NCBI RefSeq assembly: GCF_015143595.1
Contig: NZ_WYEU01000001.1
Coordinates: 1,054,001 to 1,118,000 of the forward strand
Direction: 5' to 3'
Length of the DNA stretch: 64,000 bases
DNA from: Sneathiella sp. P13V-1
Lineage (GTDB): Bacteria; Pseudomonadota; Alphaproteobacteria; Sneathiellales; Sneathiellaceae
The notes under the pieces were generated by a model. The model did no database searches and had not been told where the DNA came from. It was given only the letters and a program-made list of their open reading frames with translations. Positions within the stretch are counted from its first letter, which is position 1. Every line of letters begins with the position of its first letter. Of this stretch, positions 35,631 to 44,430 are shown one piece after another. The position numbers and the translations under genes are program-made.

Positions 35631-36311
35631 TTATTCAGCTTTTTCGAAAGATTTTACGCCTTCATCCGTGCCGATCAGAACCAAATCAGCCATATCTATA
35701 AAGAGCCCGTGTTCAACCACACCCGGCATCAGGCTGAGGGTCAAAGCGATGGCTTCGGGATCCTCGATCTTGCCAAAGGCACAATCGATGATCAGGTTGT
35801 TTTCGTCAGTTCGGAAAGGCTCATCCCCGTTCATACGAATGGCAGGTTCTGCGCCCAAGGCTTCCATTTTTGGCAAAAGCGCGCCGGAGGCAAAAGGGAT
35901 CACTTCGACAGGCAGTTTAAAGGCGCCAAGTTGATCGACCATTTTCTTGTTTTCAGCGATGACAATCATTTTGTCAGACAGGGACGCCACAATTTTTTCC
36001 CGAAGGTGAGCACCGCCACCACCCTTGATAAGCCGCATTTGTGGGTCCACTTCGTCGGTACCGTCAATGGTAAGATCAATAACCGACACCTCATCCAGTC
36101 CAACCACCTTGATGCCAAGGCCGCGCGCTTGAGCTGCTGTAGCCTCGGAGGTTGGAACCGCAATGATATCAAGGCCGTCTTTGACGCGGGCGCCCACAAG
36201 ATCGACCATTTTCGCAGCTGTGGATCCTGTCCCAAGACCAACAACCATACCGTCTTTGATATGCTCAACTGCGGCGGCGGCGGCCATTTGTTTCTGTTCG
36301 TCTTCAGTCAT
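35631..36311 (-). CDS. rpiA: Ribose-5-phosphate isomerase A
   Basis: A roughly 226-residue enzyme of the pentose phosphate pathway (ribose-5-P to ribulose-5-P). Landmarks are MVVGLGTGSTAAKMVDL, DLTIDGTDEVDP with the catalytic Asp, LIKGGGGAHLREKIVAS and the C-terminal GVVEHGLFIDMADLVLIG. The frame extends upstream to 36419 over the tsaD end. The ATG at 36311 is chosen for its AAGGACAAAAAG site and correct family length. It starts 16 bases after tsaD ends, so the two are cotranscribed. Confidence 0.96.
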   Translation of the reverse strand: MTEDEQKQMAAAAAVEHIKDGMVVGLGTGSTAAKMVDLVGARVKDGLDIIAVPTSEATAAQARGLGIKVVGLDEVSVIDLTIDGTDEVDPQMRLIKGGGGAHLREKIVASLSDKMIVIAENKKMVDQLGAFKLPVEVIPFASGALLPKMEALGAEPAIRMNGDEPFRTDENNLIIDCAFGKIEDPEAIALTLSLMPGVVEHGLFIDMADLVLIGTDEGVKSFEKAE

Positions 36312-36327
36312 CTTTTTGTCCTTGATA

Positions 36328-37383
36328 TCAGGCTTTGTAGCCCGCAAATGGGGCAGGTTCAGCATCCGGATCCAGTGGCCAGCGTGCTTTTGCGGCCAGA
36401 TCCAGTGTGTCGGTTTCATTTCGTTTCAGGCGTTCCATGCCCGCCCAGGCAATCATGGCACCATTGTCGGTGCAAAGGGCAGGGGGCGGAACCACCAGTT
36501 CCAGTTTGTGCTTTTGCATCATGATATCCAGCTCTGCCCGCAGGTGCTTGTTCGCGGCGACACCGCCGGCGATCACCATGTTTTTGGCATCTGGATAGTC
36601 TGCTTTGTAGATTTTAAGGGCCTGTTTGACGCGCGATAGCAGCGCATCCACTGCGGCCACCTGAAAACTGGCCGCCAAATCGGCTTTGTCCTGATCCGTG
36701 ACATCATCCCCCAGATCCGCGAGGGCCTGACGGACCGCAGTTTTAAGGCCTGAGAATGAAAAATCACAGCCGGGTTTGCCTTTCATAGGCCGCGGGAGTT
36801 TGAAACGGGTTCCATCACCGCTTGCAGCGGCTTTTTCAACGGCAGGACCACCCGGAAAACCAAGACCCATCATTTTCGCCGTTTTATCGAAGGCTTCCCC
36901 AACTGCATCATCAATGGTGGTGCCAAGGCGTCGATACTTACCAACCCCTTCCACCACAAGAATCTGAGAGTGCCCGCCGGAGACGAGAAGCAGCAAATAC
37001 GGAAAGGCAATGCCGTCTGTCATCCGAACGGTGAGCGCATGGCCTTCAAGATGATTGACACCCACAAGAGGGATATCTGCCACCGCTGCGATGGATTTAG
37101 CCGTCATCAACCCAACGAGGACGCCGCCAATAAGGCCGGGACCTGCCGTTGCGGCGACACCATCCAGTTCATCAAAGCCGATACCGGCTTCTTTCATGGC
37201 CCTGTCCACAATCTGATCCATTTGTGTCACGTGGGCGCGTGCCGCAATTTCGGGAACAACACCGCCAAAAGGGGCATGTTCTTCAATTTGAGACAAGACA
37301 ACATTTGACAAAATCCGGCCATCTGCCGTAACGACGGCAGCAGCGGTTTCATCGCAACTACTTTCAAGGCCGAGTACAATCAT
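36328..37383 (-). CDS. tsaD: tRNA N6-threonylcarbamoyladenosine transferase subunit
   Basis: A 351-residue ASKHA-fold protein, TsaD/Kae1. It transfers the threonylcarbamoyl group to A37 of ANN-decoding tRNAs together with TsaB and TsaE. Signatures are [14 protein letters not shown], the metal-binding [27 protein letters not shown] and [11 protein letters not shown], then [12 protein letters not shown]. It is divergent from hemC across 65 bases, an alphaproteobacterial trait. rpiA follows closely. Confidence 0.97.
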   Translation of the reverse strand: MIVLGLESSCDETAAAVVTADGRILSNVVLSQIEEHAPFGGVVPEIAARAHVTQMDQIVDRAMKEAGIGFDELDGVAATAGPGLIGGVLVGLMTAKSIAAVADIPLVGVNHLEGHALTVRMTDGIAFPYLLLLVSGGHSQILVVEGVGKYRRLGTTIDDAVGEAFDKTAKMMGLGFPGGPAVEKAAASGDGTRFKLPRPMKGKPGCDFSFSGLKTAVRQALADLGDDVTDQDKADLAASFQVAAVDALLSRVKQALKIYKADYPDAKNMVIAGGVAANKHLRAELDIMMQKHKLELVVPPPALCTDNGAMIAWAGMERLKRNETDTLDLAAKARWPLDPDAEPAPFAGYKA

Positions 37384-37448
37384 TGTGTTCTGTGTTAAAG
37401 CGGTGCAAATTGGCTAAGGCTGTATCACTGAATAGGGTATCCTGCAAC

Positions 37449-38390
37449 ATGACGACACACAAAAAGTACAGAATCGGAACACGGGGAAGTCCATTGGCGC
37501 TTGCACAGGCCTATGAAACTCGTGACAGGCTGGTAAAAGCATTTCCAGACCGCCTGAAAGAAGATGATCTGGAAATTGTGGTTATCAAGACCACGGGGGA
37601 TCAGATTCAGGACCGCCCCTTAAGTGAAGCGGGCGGAAAAGGCCTTTTTGTGAAAGAGATCGAGCAGGCGCTGATCGATGGGGATATCGATTTTGCGGTT
37701 CATTCCATGAAGGATATGGAAACAACCCTGCCGGATGGTCTGGTTATTGATTGTATTCTGCCCCGGGAAGATGCGCGTGATGCCTTCATTTCCGCCTCAG
37801 GCAAAAGTCTTGAGGAATTGCCTGCGGGATCCATGGTGGGAACCGCTTCCCTTCGTCGTCAGGCACAGATTCTGAATAAACGACCAGATCTGAAGGTATG
37901 TATTTTCCGGGGGGCCGTCGCAACCCGTCTTCGTAAACTGGAAGAAGGGGAGGCCGATGCCACATTGCTGGCAATGGCAGGTCTTCGCCGTTTGGGCAAG
38001 GAAGACGTTGTCACCCAAAGCCTTGAGAAGAACGAAATGCTGCCAGCGGTGGCACAAGGGGCCATTGGCATTGAACGGCGCGCAGATGATGCGGATGTTG
38101 GTGAATTGCTAGCGGCCATCAATCACGTTGAAAGCCGTACCCGTGTGACAGCGGAGCGGGCCATGCTCGCTGAGCTTGATGGATCTTGCCGAACCCCGAT
38201 CGCGGGTCACGCCATTTTGCAGGAAGATGGAAGCCTGTATTTGGAAGCCAGTCTTTTAAGTCCCGATGGAAAAGACCGTTTTGATGTTTCTGGAACCGCG
38301 GCCCCGGAAGACGCTGAAAAACTTGGGCAGAAGCTTGGCGCAGAGCTTCGCGATTTGGCTGGCCCGGATTTCGCCGCTTTTCAGATTTAG
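37449..38390 (+). CDS. hemC: Porphobilinogen deaminase (hydroxymethylbilane synthase)
   Basis: A roughly 313-residue cytoplasmic enzyme. It polymerises four porphobilinogens into hydroxymethylbilane using a dipyrromethane cofactor on the cysteine in AELDGSCRTPIAGHA. Other motifs are RIGTRGSPLALAQA, GGKGLFVKEIE, AVHSMKDMETTLPDG and GTASLRRQAQIL. The ATG at 37449 gives the standard N-terminus; the frame opens at 37383, at the tsaD start. It heads a hemC, hemD-mitofilin, hemY unit with 28- and 8-base gaps. Confidence 0.96.
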   Translation: MTTHKKYRIGTRGSPLALAQAYETRDRLVKAFPDRLKEDDLEIVVIKTTGDQIQDRPLSEAGGKGLFVKEIEQALIDGDIDFAVHSMKDMETTLPDGLVIDCILPREDARDAFISASGKSLEELPAGSMVGTASLRRQAQILNKRPDLKVCIFRGAVATRLRKLEEGEADATLLAMAGLRRLGKEDVVTQSLEKNEMLPAVAQGAIGIERRADDADVGELLAAINHVESRTRVTAERAMLAELDGSCRTPIAGHAILQEDGSLYLEASLLSPDGKDRFDVSGTAAPEDAEKLGQKLGAELRDLAGPDFAAFQI

Positions 38391-38418
38391 GATCATCATA
38401 GAATAACAGGGGCGGCAT

Positions 38419-40539
38419 ATGAAATTACTGATCACAAGACCCATGAGCGCGGCGCGGGAAATGAAATCTGCGTTGGAGACTATGGGACATGATGTGATTC
38501 TGTCGCCCTTGCTGGAAATTTCCTTTCGGAATACCGAACCGCTGGATATTGAGAAGGTTCAGGCATTAATAGTGACCAGCGCGAACGGCGTGAAAGGCCT
38601 GGTTCGCGCGACTGAAAATCGGTCAATTCCTGTTTATGCGGTCGGAGATAAAAGCGCCGCGGTGGCCAAACAATCTGGATTTGAGAAGATCTTCAGCGCC
38701 AATGGGGATGTGGATGATCTGGCCCGTTTGATAAAAGAGAGGTTGCCTGAAGATGGCGGAACCCTTGTTCATGCGGGGGGCGCACGCCTTGCCGGCGATC
38801 TTGGCGGCGATCTTCAAAAAGCGGGTTACAGCTATCGCCGGGAAATTCTTTATGATGCCCATGATGCGGAAGGACTGACCCCGGTAGCATTGTCAGAATT
38901 AAAAGCGGGTAAGCTGGACGGGGTGCTTGTTTTTTCACCTCATACTGCAAAAGTTTTGAAGCAGATCATTGATGCGGATAAACTGTATGATCATATTAGT
39001 AAATTGAGCATCTGGTGTTTGAGCCAGAATGTTGCAAATGCCTTGAGTGACCTGCAGGCTGGTCAGATATTTGTCGCGGAGCATCCGACAGAAAAAGACC
39101 TGCTGGCGTTAATTGAAAAAGCAGATCCCAAGGATAAGAACTCTGCCCAGACGGAGGGCGGGAAAGTTAGGGAGCATAAAGTGGCAGTACCACCAAGCGG
39201 AAAAGACACCGCAAAAGGCAATGCGAAGCCGGACGCGAAGGAAGCATCCAAACAGGCGGACGCTAAAAGCGCGCCCCCTAAAACACCTACGGGAAAAGTG
39301 GATGCCAAATCATCGGGCCCAACAACAGCTGCAGCCTCTTCCAAAACTGAAACAACAGCGGCAAAACCTGCGGCGAAAAAAGGATCAAACACAAAATGGG
39401 TCCTTGCTGGTGTTGGCGGCGCGTTTATCCTGGGTCTGGTTGCCTGGCCGCTGATCCTGCCAAAAGTCGCCCCTGTTCTGCCTGAAGGTACGCAAGCCAT
39501 GTTGAAAGGCTACTGGCCTGAAAACCCTGCGATTAAAACACTGGAAGAGCGGCTTGCCGCGCTGGAGAGTTCAAAGACTACGGCACCCGTTCAGAATGTG
39601 GATCTGGGAGCCGTGAACGCGCAGATAGCAGCGCTTCAGAAAAGCCTGGACGAGAAAGTATCGCTCAACCGTGCTGATCTTGAAACCTTAAGTGGTCGCC
39701 TTGGTGAAATTGAAACGGCCAAGGCTGAGTTGGAAGCCAGCATTTCGAAATTGCAAAATGCAGCGCCGATTGCAGTGACCCCGACGGGAGATGAGGCTTC
39801 AGCCACCGAAGCATTGCAGGCAGCGCTCAATACCCGCCTTCAAGACCTTGGGGATAGCCTGTCAAAAGCACAGGCCGAAATTGCACGTCTTAGCGAACAG
39901 CAGGTCACCACAAAATCCGGACTGGATGATCAGCAAACTGAAATCTCGGCGTTGAGCGCGGCTGTGAAAGCCGCAGCAGAGACAAAACAGGTGGCGGATG
40001 CAAATGGCAACGAAAGTCTGATCCTTCTTGCCCTTGGTCAAATTCATCGGGAAAGCCGCGCGGATCAACCTTTTACCGGGGCGCTGCAACAAGCGATCGC
40101 GGTGGCACCGGAAGGCTTGCAAGCTGACTTTGCCAAGTTAAGTGATGTGTCCAAGTCTGGGGCACCAACCATCCGTCAGTTAGTGGATGAATTTGAGGCT
40201 GAGGCCAGCAATATAACGCAGGCCGCCCGCCTTCCAGATAGTGAAACATGGTATGGCAAAACCCTGCATAATCTGGCCAGCTTGGTGAAATTCCGCCGTG
40301 TCGGTGATACGGAAGGGGATGATGTGGATGCCATTGTGGCCCGCGCTGAAAAGGCGCTTCTGGGTGCCGACCTCACCGGAGCAATTGCGGCCCTTTCATC
40401 GCTGGAAGGGGCATCACGTGAGGCGGCCTCTGGCTGGATCGCAAATGCACAAAAGCGGGCCTTGCTGGATCAAACCCTTGATGAGCTGATTAAGAAAGTG
40501 TCTGCCAATGCGGCACTTGATAGTCAGGCATCTAACTAG
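38419..40539 (+). CDS. hemD: Uroporphyrinogen-III synthase fused to a mitofilin (Mic60)-like membrane protein
   Basis: 706 residues in two parts. Residues 1-233 are a HemD domain (LLITRPMSAAREMKSAL, LIVTSANGVKGLV, YAVGDKSA, LVFSPHTAKVL), which closes and rearranges hydroxymethylbilane. An Ala/Lys/Pro-rich linker follows (about 234-325), then one membrane helix (about 326-346, WVLAGVGGAFILGLVAWPLIL), a coiled coil (about 370-540) and a C-terminal mitofilin-like domain ending the protein. The mitofilin part matches the alphaproteobacterial COG4223/Mic60 family, normally a separate gene beside hemD and hemY. Topology would put the synthase in the cytoplasm and the coiled coil in the periplasm. 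Confidence 0.85.
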   Translation: MKLLITRPMSAAREMKSALETMGHDVILSPLLEISFRNTEPLDIEKVQALIVTSANGVKGLVRATENRSIPVYAVGDKSAAVAKQSGFEKIFSANGDVDDLARLIKERLPEDGGTLVHAGGARLAGDLGGDLQKAGYSYRREILYDAHDAEGLTPVALSELKAGKLDGVLVFSPHTAKVLKQIIDADKLYDHISKLSIWCLSQNVANALSDLQAGQIFVAEHPTEKDLLALIEKADPKDKNSAQTEGGKVREHKVAVPPSGKDTAKGNAKPDAKEASKQADAKSAPPKTPTGKVDAKSSGPTTAAASSKTETTAAKPAAKKGSNTKWVLAGVGGAFILGLVAWPLILPKVAPVLPEGTQAMLKGYWPENPAIKTLEERLAALESSKTTAPVQNVDLGAVNAQIAALQKSLDEKVSLNRADLETLSGRLGEIETAKAELEASISKLQNAAPIAVTPTGDEASATEALQAALNTRLQDLGDSLSKAQAEIARLSEQQVTTKSGLDDQQTEISALSAAVKAAAETKQVADANGNESLILLALGQIHRESRADQPFTGALQQAIAVAPEGLQADFAKLSDVSKSGAPTIRQLVDEFEAEASNITQAARLPDSETWYGKTLHNLASLVKFRRVGDTEGDDVDAIVARAEKALLGADLTGAIAALSSLEGASREAASGWIANAQKRALLDQTLDELIKKVSANAALDSQASN

Positions 40540-40547
40540 GGGGCCAC

Positions 40548-41906
40548 ATGATTAGAGCAGTTTATCTTTTCGTTCTAATAGCCTTGCTGGCGTTTGCCGG
40601 TGTGTGGCTTGCAGAAAACCCTGGCGGCGTTTCCGTTCGTTGGGGCGGATATGTGGTGGAGACCAGTATGGTCTTTTTGGCCGCTGCCGCATTGATTGTG
40701 GCGCTGGTGCTGACGGTCCTGTTCCTCATCGTGCGCTGGGTAAGACAAAGTCCCGGAAAACTGGGGGCAGTATTCTTTGCCCGCCGTCGCAGTAAAGGCT
40801 ACGAAGCCTTGTCCAACGGCATGGTCGCTATTGCCGCAGGAGACGCTGAAGAGGCCCGCAAAGCTGCGGTTCTAACTGAAAAGCATCTGAAAGGGGAGCC
40901 CCTTGCCCTTTTGATGGCCGCACAGGCTGCGGAACTGAATAACGACGATCGCGCGGCACAGATATACTATGACCGTATGACCGCCCGTCCAGATACGGAA
41001 TTTCTGGGGCTGCGCGGACTTATCGCGCGTGCCAAAGCGGATGGTGACCTGACGAAGGCGTTGGAACATACGCGCCGGGCCGACCAACTGAAGCCTGGAA
41101 CAGAATGGGTTCAGCGTGAAATGCTGGAACTCATACTGGAGAAGGGTGATTTTGAAGACGCAAGTGTCGTTGTCGGCAAGATGATGCGCAATAAAAAGCT
41201 TGCGAAATCAGATGCCCTGAAACATCTGAAAGCAGTGATCAGTTTTCTGCTGGCTGAAAAGGCGCAAAAAGAGGGTCATTTGGAAGCAGCCCTGCGACAC
41301 GCCAATATGGCTTATCAGGCGGATAGCACATTTATCCCTGCCGGTGTGTTTTTGCTGAAACATATGGCGCCGGGCCGTGGCCGCGACAAAATTCTGTCCA
41401 CGCTCTGGAAAGAGATGCCTCATCCGGAAGTTGCCGCTGCGGCGAAATCCTTGGTGCTTGCAGAAGATCCGAAAGACTGGCTTGCCCGTGCCAAGAAGTT
41501 CATGCAGATCAGCAACCCGGATCACCGGGAAACGAAAATGGCGCTGGCATCAGCTGCCTTGGCGGCACGGGAATATGGCGAAGCGCGCGAATATCTGAAT
41601 GCCCTTGATAAAGACGGGGCCACAGTCGGCACCTATCGTTTGCTTGCTGAACTTGAAGAAGTGGCCAATGCGGATGCGGTTGCCGCCCGGAACTGGATCT
41701 TGAAAAGCACTGAAGCTGATCCCGATCCCGCGTGGGTTTGTGGGTCCTGCGGGTCCATTTCATCGAAATGGTCTGCCCGTTGTCCATCCTGTCATTCGTT
41801 TGATCGGTTTGAGTGGCGACAACTGAACCGTCACACGGAAGATCCGGATCTGATCGAAGCCGAAGTGGTGGAAGAGGTCCAAGCTCTCCCCGTCGAAGTA
41901 AAATAA
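40548..41906 (+). CDS. hemY: HemY-family membrane protein with C-terminal zinc ribbon
   Basis: 452 residues. The N-terminal HemY domain has two membrane helices (AVYLFVLIALLAFAGVWLAE and MVFLAAAALIVALVLTVLFL) followed by cytoplasmic or periplasmic TPR repeats (about 80-380). A C-terminal zinc ribbon carries CGSCGSISSKWSARCPSC. This HemY is the proteobacterial heme-biosynthesis-linked TPR protein, not the Bacillus protoporphyrinogen oxidase of the same name. It is thought to scaffold late heme enzymes. It starts 8 bases after the HemD-mitofilin fusion and ends at a strong terminator. Confidence 0.88.
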   Translation: MIRAVYLFVLIALLAFAGVWLAENPGGVSVRWGGYVVETSMVFLAAAALIVALVLTVLFLIVRWVRQSPGKLGAVFFARRRSKGYEALSNGMVAIAAGDAEEARKAAVLTEKHLKGEPLALLMAAQAAELNNDDRAAQIYYDRMTARPDTEFLGLRGLIARAKADGDLTKALEHTRRADQLKPGTEWVQREMLELILEKGDFEDASVVVGKMMRNKKLAKSDALKHLKAVISFLLAEKAQKEGHLEAALRHANMAYQADSTFIPAGVFLLKHMAPGRGRDKILSTLWKEMPHPEVAAAAKSLVLAEDPKDWLARAKKFMQISNPDHRETKMALASAALAAREYGEAREYLNALDKDGATVGTYRLLAELEEVANADAVAARNWILKSTEADPDPAWVCGSCGSISSKWSARCPSCHSFDRFEWRQLNRHTEDPDLIEAEVVEEVQALPVEVK

Positions 41907-41910
41907 CAAT

Positions 41911-41940
41911 AAAAAACCCCGCCGATGAAGCGGGGTTTTT
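41911..41940. terminator. Bidirectional intrinsic terminator
   Basis: AAAAAACCCCGC (41911-41922) and GCGGGGTTTTT (41930-41940) form a stem with a 7-base loop. It separates the heme operon from the convergent trpB. Confidence 0.9.
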
Positions 41941-41959
41941 CTTCCTGTTTTGGTGCGGT

Positions 41960-43165
41960 TTATTCGTCGCCGAAACCAAATGTTTCTGTGACATAATCAA
42001 TGTCTTTGTCACCACGACCGGAGAGGTTGGCAAGGATTGTCTCGCCTGGGCGGTCCTTCGCCATTTTCATGGCATATGCGATGGCATGGGAGCTTTCCAG
42101 AGCTGGGATGATGCCCTCACGACGGCTCAAGGTGTAGAAAGCATCCAGTGTTTCCTTGTCTGTGACGGAGCCATACTGAACACGGCCGGAGCGGTGCAGG
42201 AAGGCGTGTTCTGGACCAATACCCGGATAATCAAGGCCACTGGCAATGGAGTGAACTGGGGCTGGCTCGCCTTCGTCATCAACCAAAGTAATGGTGCGGA
42301 AACCGTGGATGTCGCCATCGACACCAAAAGTGAGGGTCGCCGCGTGCTGACCCAGTTCTTCACCAGTACCCATGGGTTCAACACCGTGGATTTCCACATG
42401 CTCATCTTCGATAAAGCCGGAATAAAGACCCATCGCGTTTGAACCGCCGCCCACACAGGCCACAATGTGATCTGGAAGTTCGTCCGTCATTTCAAGGAAC
42501 TGCTCGCGCGCTTCAAGGCCAACAACTTTCTGGAAGTCGCGGACCATTTTCGGGAATGGATGCGGCCCTACAACAGAACCGATCGCGTAGATGGCATCTT
42601 CAGTTTGACCAAGATACGCACCAAAGGCACTATCCACCGCCTCTTTCAGGGTTTTGGCACCCATGGTCACCGGCACAACTGTTGCACCTAGAAGACGCAT
42701 ACGAACCACATTTGGATGTTCTTTTGCGATGTCCACTTCGCCCATGTGAATTTCACATTCCATACCGAAGTAAGCCGCCGCCGTTGCCAGCGCCACACCA
42801 TGCTGACCTGCGCCAGTTTCGGCGATCAGCTTCTTTTTACCCATATGTTTAGCAAGCAGTGCTTCCGCCATACAGTGATTGAGTTTATGGGCACCTGTGT
42901 GGTTCAGGTCTTCCCGCTTCACATAGATCTGCGCGCCGCCAATGTCTTCGGACAGGTTTTTCAGATGGGTAATGGGTGTTGGGCGACCCTGGAAATGTTT
43001 GCGGATATATTTCAGGTCATTGAGGTAATCTGCAGACTTGGAAAGGCGGTCATAAGCCTTGGCGATTTCTGCAAAATGCGGTTCTAATTCAGGTGGCAGG
43101 AAAGCCCCGCCATAATCCCCAAAATAGCCGTCACGATTTGGATAGGTTTTCAGATAGTTTTTCAT
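41960..43165 (-). CDS. trpB: Tryptophan synthase beta-chain-like PLP enzyme (orphan TrpB)
   Basis: A roughly 401-residue fold-type II PLP enzyme. The PLP lysine is in [18 protein letters not shown], the catalytic Glu in [11 protein letters not shown], and the phosphate-binding loop is GGGSNAMG. All core residues of TrpB are present. The segment [15 protein letters not shown] differs from the usual GAxDVERQxxNVFRM region, and no trpA or trpF is adjacent. It may be a divergent second TrpB working without a local alpha subunit. The start at 43165 has AGGGGGC upstream. A terminator lies just past its stop. Confidence 0.85.
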   Translation of the reverse strand: MKNYLKTYPNRDGYFGDYGGAFLPPELEPHFAEIAKAYDRLSKSADYLNDLKYIRKHFQGRPTPITHLKNLSEDIGGAQIYVKREDLNHTGAHKLNHCMAEALLAKHMGKKKLIAETGAGQHGVALATAAAYFGMECEIHMGEVDIAKEHPNVVRMRLLGATVVPVTMGAKTLKEAVDSAFGAYLGQTEDAIYAIGSVVGPHPFPKMVRDFQKVVGLEAREQFLEMTDELPDHIVACVGGGSNAMGLYSGFIEDEHVEIHGVEPMGTGEELGQHAATLTFGVDGDIHGFRTITLVDDEGEPAPVHSIASGLDYPGIGPEHAFLHRSGRVQYGSVTDKETLDAFYTLSRREGIIPALESSHAIAYAMKMAKDRPGETILANLSGRGDKDIDYVTETFGFGDE

Positions 43166-43288
43166 TCGGTGCCCCCTAAAGAACGTCAACATATTTTGAG
43201 GGCATTATAGAAAAGCGTACCGAAATGAAAAGGGGAAGCTCAGAAAACTGCCCCTTAGAACGGGCAATCCTGAAAATTGATTAGGGCA

Positions 43289-43302
43289 TTGATCTAAATC
43301 AA
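43289..43302 (+). promoter_or_regulatory. FNR/ANR-type binding site upstream of the nap operon
   Basis: TTGATCTAAATCAA matches TTGAT-N4-ATCAA exactly, 118 bases upstream of the napE start. Possible -10 elements downstream are TAATAT (43330-43335) and CATAGT (43345-43350); the latter would put the site at about -61.5. Confidence 0.8.
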
Positions 43303-43419
43303 TAAAATAAAAAATATATAAGATTGAAGTAATATGCAAAAGGACATAGTCTCCAGTCAATAATAACAAGAAACTAAAGTATGTGGGAAGTTCGATTATT
43401 GGAGACAGGAGGAAAGCCA

Positions 43420-43587
43420 GTGTCTGAGCAACTTTCTGAAGAGATGGAGAGAGAGAAAAGGAAAGAAGTTGGTTTATTTCTTTTCCTAGCTGCGATTCTA
43501 ATTCCCGGGCTAACCGTTATGTTAGTTGGTGGGTACGGGTTTAGTATCTGGATAATGCAGATTTTGACAGGTCCGCCAGTGGGGTAG
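43420..43587 (+). CDS. napE: Periplasmic nitrate reductase, NapE
   Basis: A roughly 55-residue single-span membrane protein. The NapE signature is seen in KRKEVGLFLFLAAILIPGLTVMLVGGYGFSIWIMQ followed by GPPVG. A GTG start at 43420 is chosen because AGGAGGAAA sits at ideal spacing before it; an ATG at 43381 would add 13 residues and has no such site. It is the first gene of napEFDABC, with the FNR box upstream. Its role in the nitrate reductase complex is not established in general. Confidence 0.88.
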   Translation: MSEQLSEEMEREKRKEVGLFLFLAAILIPGLTVMLVGGYGFSIWIMQILTGPPVG

Positions 43588-43591
43588 GGCC

Positions 43592-44155
43592 ATGTCCCGG
43601 AGTAGCGAAATAGGGTATACACGTCGGGATCTGTTTATGAGATCTCGGGCGAATAAAACTGAACCTGCGCCTGTTATTACACATATCTTGCCTTGGGCAA
43701 CAAGTGACGATATCGCCGACAAATGTACAGGTTGCGGCGATTGTGTTTCCGCCTGCCAAGAGCAAATCATCGTTCTTGCTTCAGCAAATTGCGCCTCTGT
43801 CAATTTTGATAAAGGGGAATGCACGTTTTGTGGTGATTGCGCGTCTGCCTGCAGTGAAGGTGTTTTCTGGGAAGAAGATATCCGCGCAGTAGAAAAACCG
43901 TGGCAAGGTCTTGCGACGGCTCACGATGGTTGTTTTGCGCATAAAGGTATCGTGTGTGAGGTCTGCAAAGACCAATGCCCTGAAGCGGCGATCAAATTCA
44001 GACCACAGCTGGGGGCTGTGGCCATTCCGGAAATTGAAGAAGAGAAATGTACCGCCTGCGGTGCATGTGTTGCGACCTGCCCAAGTCAGGCAATGAAGGT
44101 TCACTTCGCGGCACCTGTATCTGAGGCACATAAAGAGGAGGGAGCGAGCGCGTAA
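43592..44155 (+). CDS. napF: Ferredoxin-type protein NapF
   Basis: A 187-residue cytoplasmic iron-sulphur protein with four cysteine clusters: CTGCGDCVSAC, CTFCGDCASAC, CEVCKDQCPEA and CTACGACVATC. It is thought to assist Fe-S loading or maturation of NapA before Tat export. An early RRDLFMRSR segment resembles the usual NapF start. It begins 4 bases after napE, and its stop overlaps the napD start (TAATG). Confidence 0.94.
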   Translation: MSRSSEIGYTRRDLFMRSRANKTEPAPVITHILPWATSDDIADKCTGCGDCVSACQEQIIVLASANCASVNFDKGECTFCGDCASACSEGVFWEEDIRAVEKPWQGLATAHDGCFAHKGIVCEVCKDQCPEAAIKFRPQLGAVAIPEIEEEKCTACGACVATCPSQAMKVHFAAPVSEAHKEEGASA

Positions 44156-44394
44156 TGGAGGAACAATTTTTCATTGCCAGCTACATCGCACATGTCAGGT
44201 CGGAGAATTTGTCTTCTGCCCTGATGAGTATTGCCGAGACACCATTTGCGGAAGTTCCGGCAACGGATGAGCAGAGCAAACTGGTTGTTGTTATTGATGC
44301 ACCGACAGAAGGAGAACTTCTGGATACGGCGGAAAATATCCGCGGGTATGAGGGTGTGTTGTCGTTTTTACCTGTCTATCAACATGCCGAATAG
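44155..44394 (+). CDS. napD: NapD, Tat chaperone of nitrate reductase
   Basis: A 79-residue ferredoxin-like-fold protein that binds the twin-arginine signal of NapA and holds it back until cofactor insertion is complete. Landmarks are FFIASYIAHVRSENL, KLVVVIDAPTEGELLDTAENI and GVLSFLPVYQHAE. Its start overlaps the napF stop by one base, and napA begins 36 bases downstream. Confidence 0.94.
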   Translation: MEEQFFIASYIAHVRSENLSSALMSIAETPFAEVPATDEQSKLVVVIDAPTEGELLDTAENIRGYEGVLSFLPVYQHAE

Positions 44395-44430
44395 GCGGCT
44401 GTCTGATACAGAAATATAAGGAAACTGAGC

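Noticed and set aside
35709-36524. 271-codon plus-strand frame opposite rpiA and tsaD
   Set aside because: It spans the junction of two well-supported housekeeping genes on the other strand, so it is a shadow frame.
40548-41906. HemY as protoporphyrinogen oxidase
   Set aside because: There is no FAD-binding motif. The two N-terminal helices and TPRs identify the unrelated proteobacterial HemY.
41813-42442. 209-codon plus-strand frame across the hemY end and trpB
   Set aside because: It passes through a strong bidirectional terminator and mirrors trpB, so it is not a gene.
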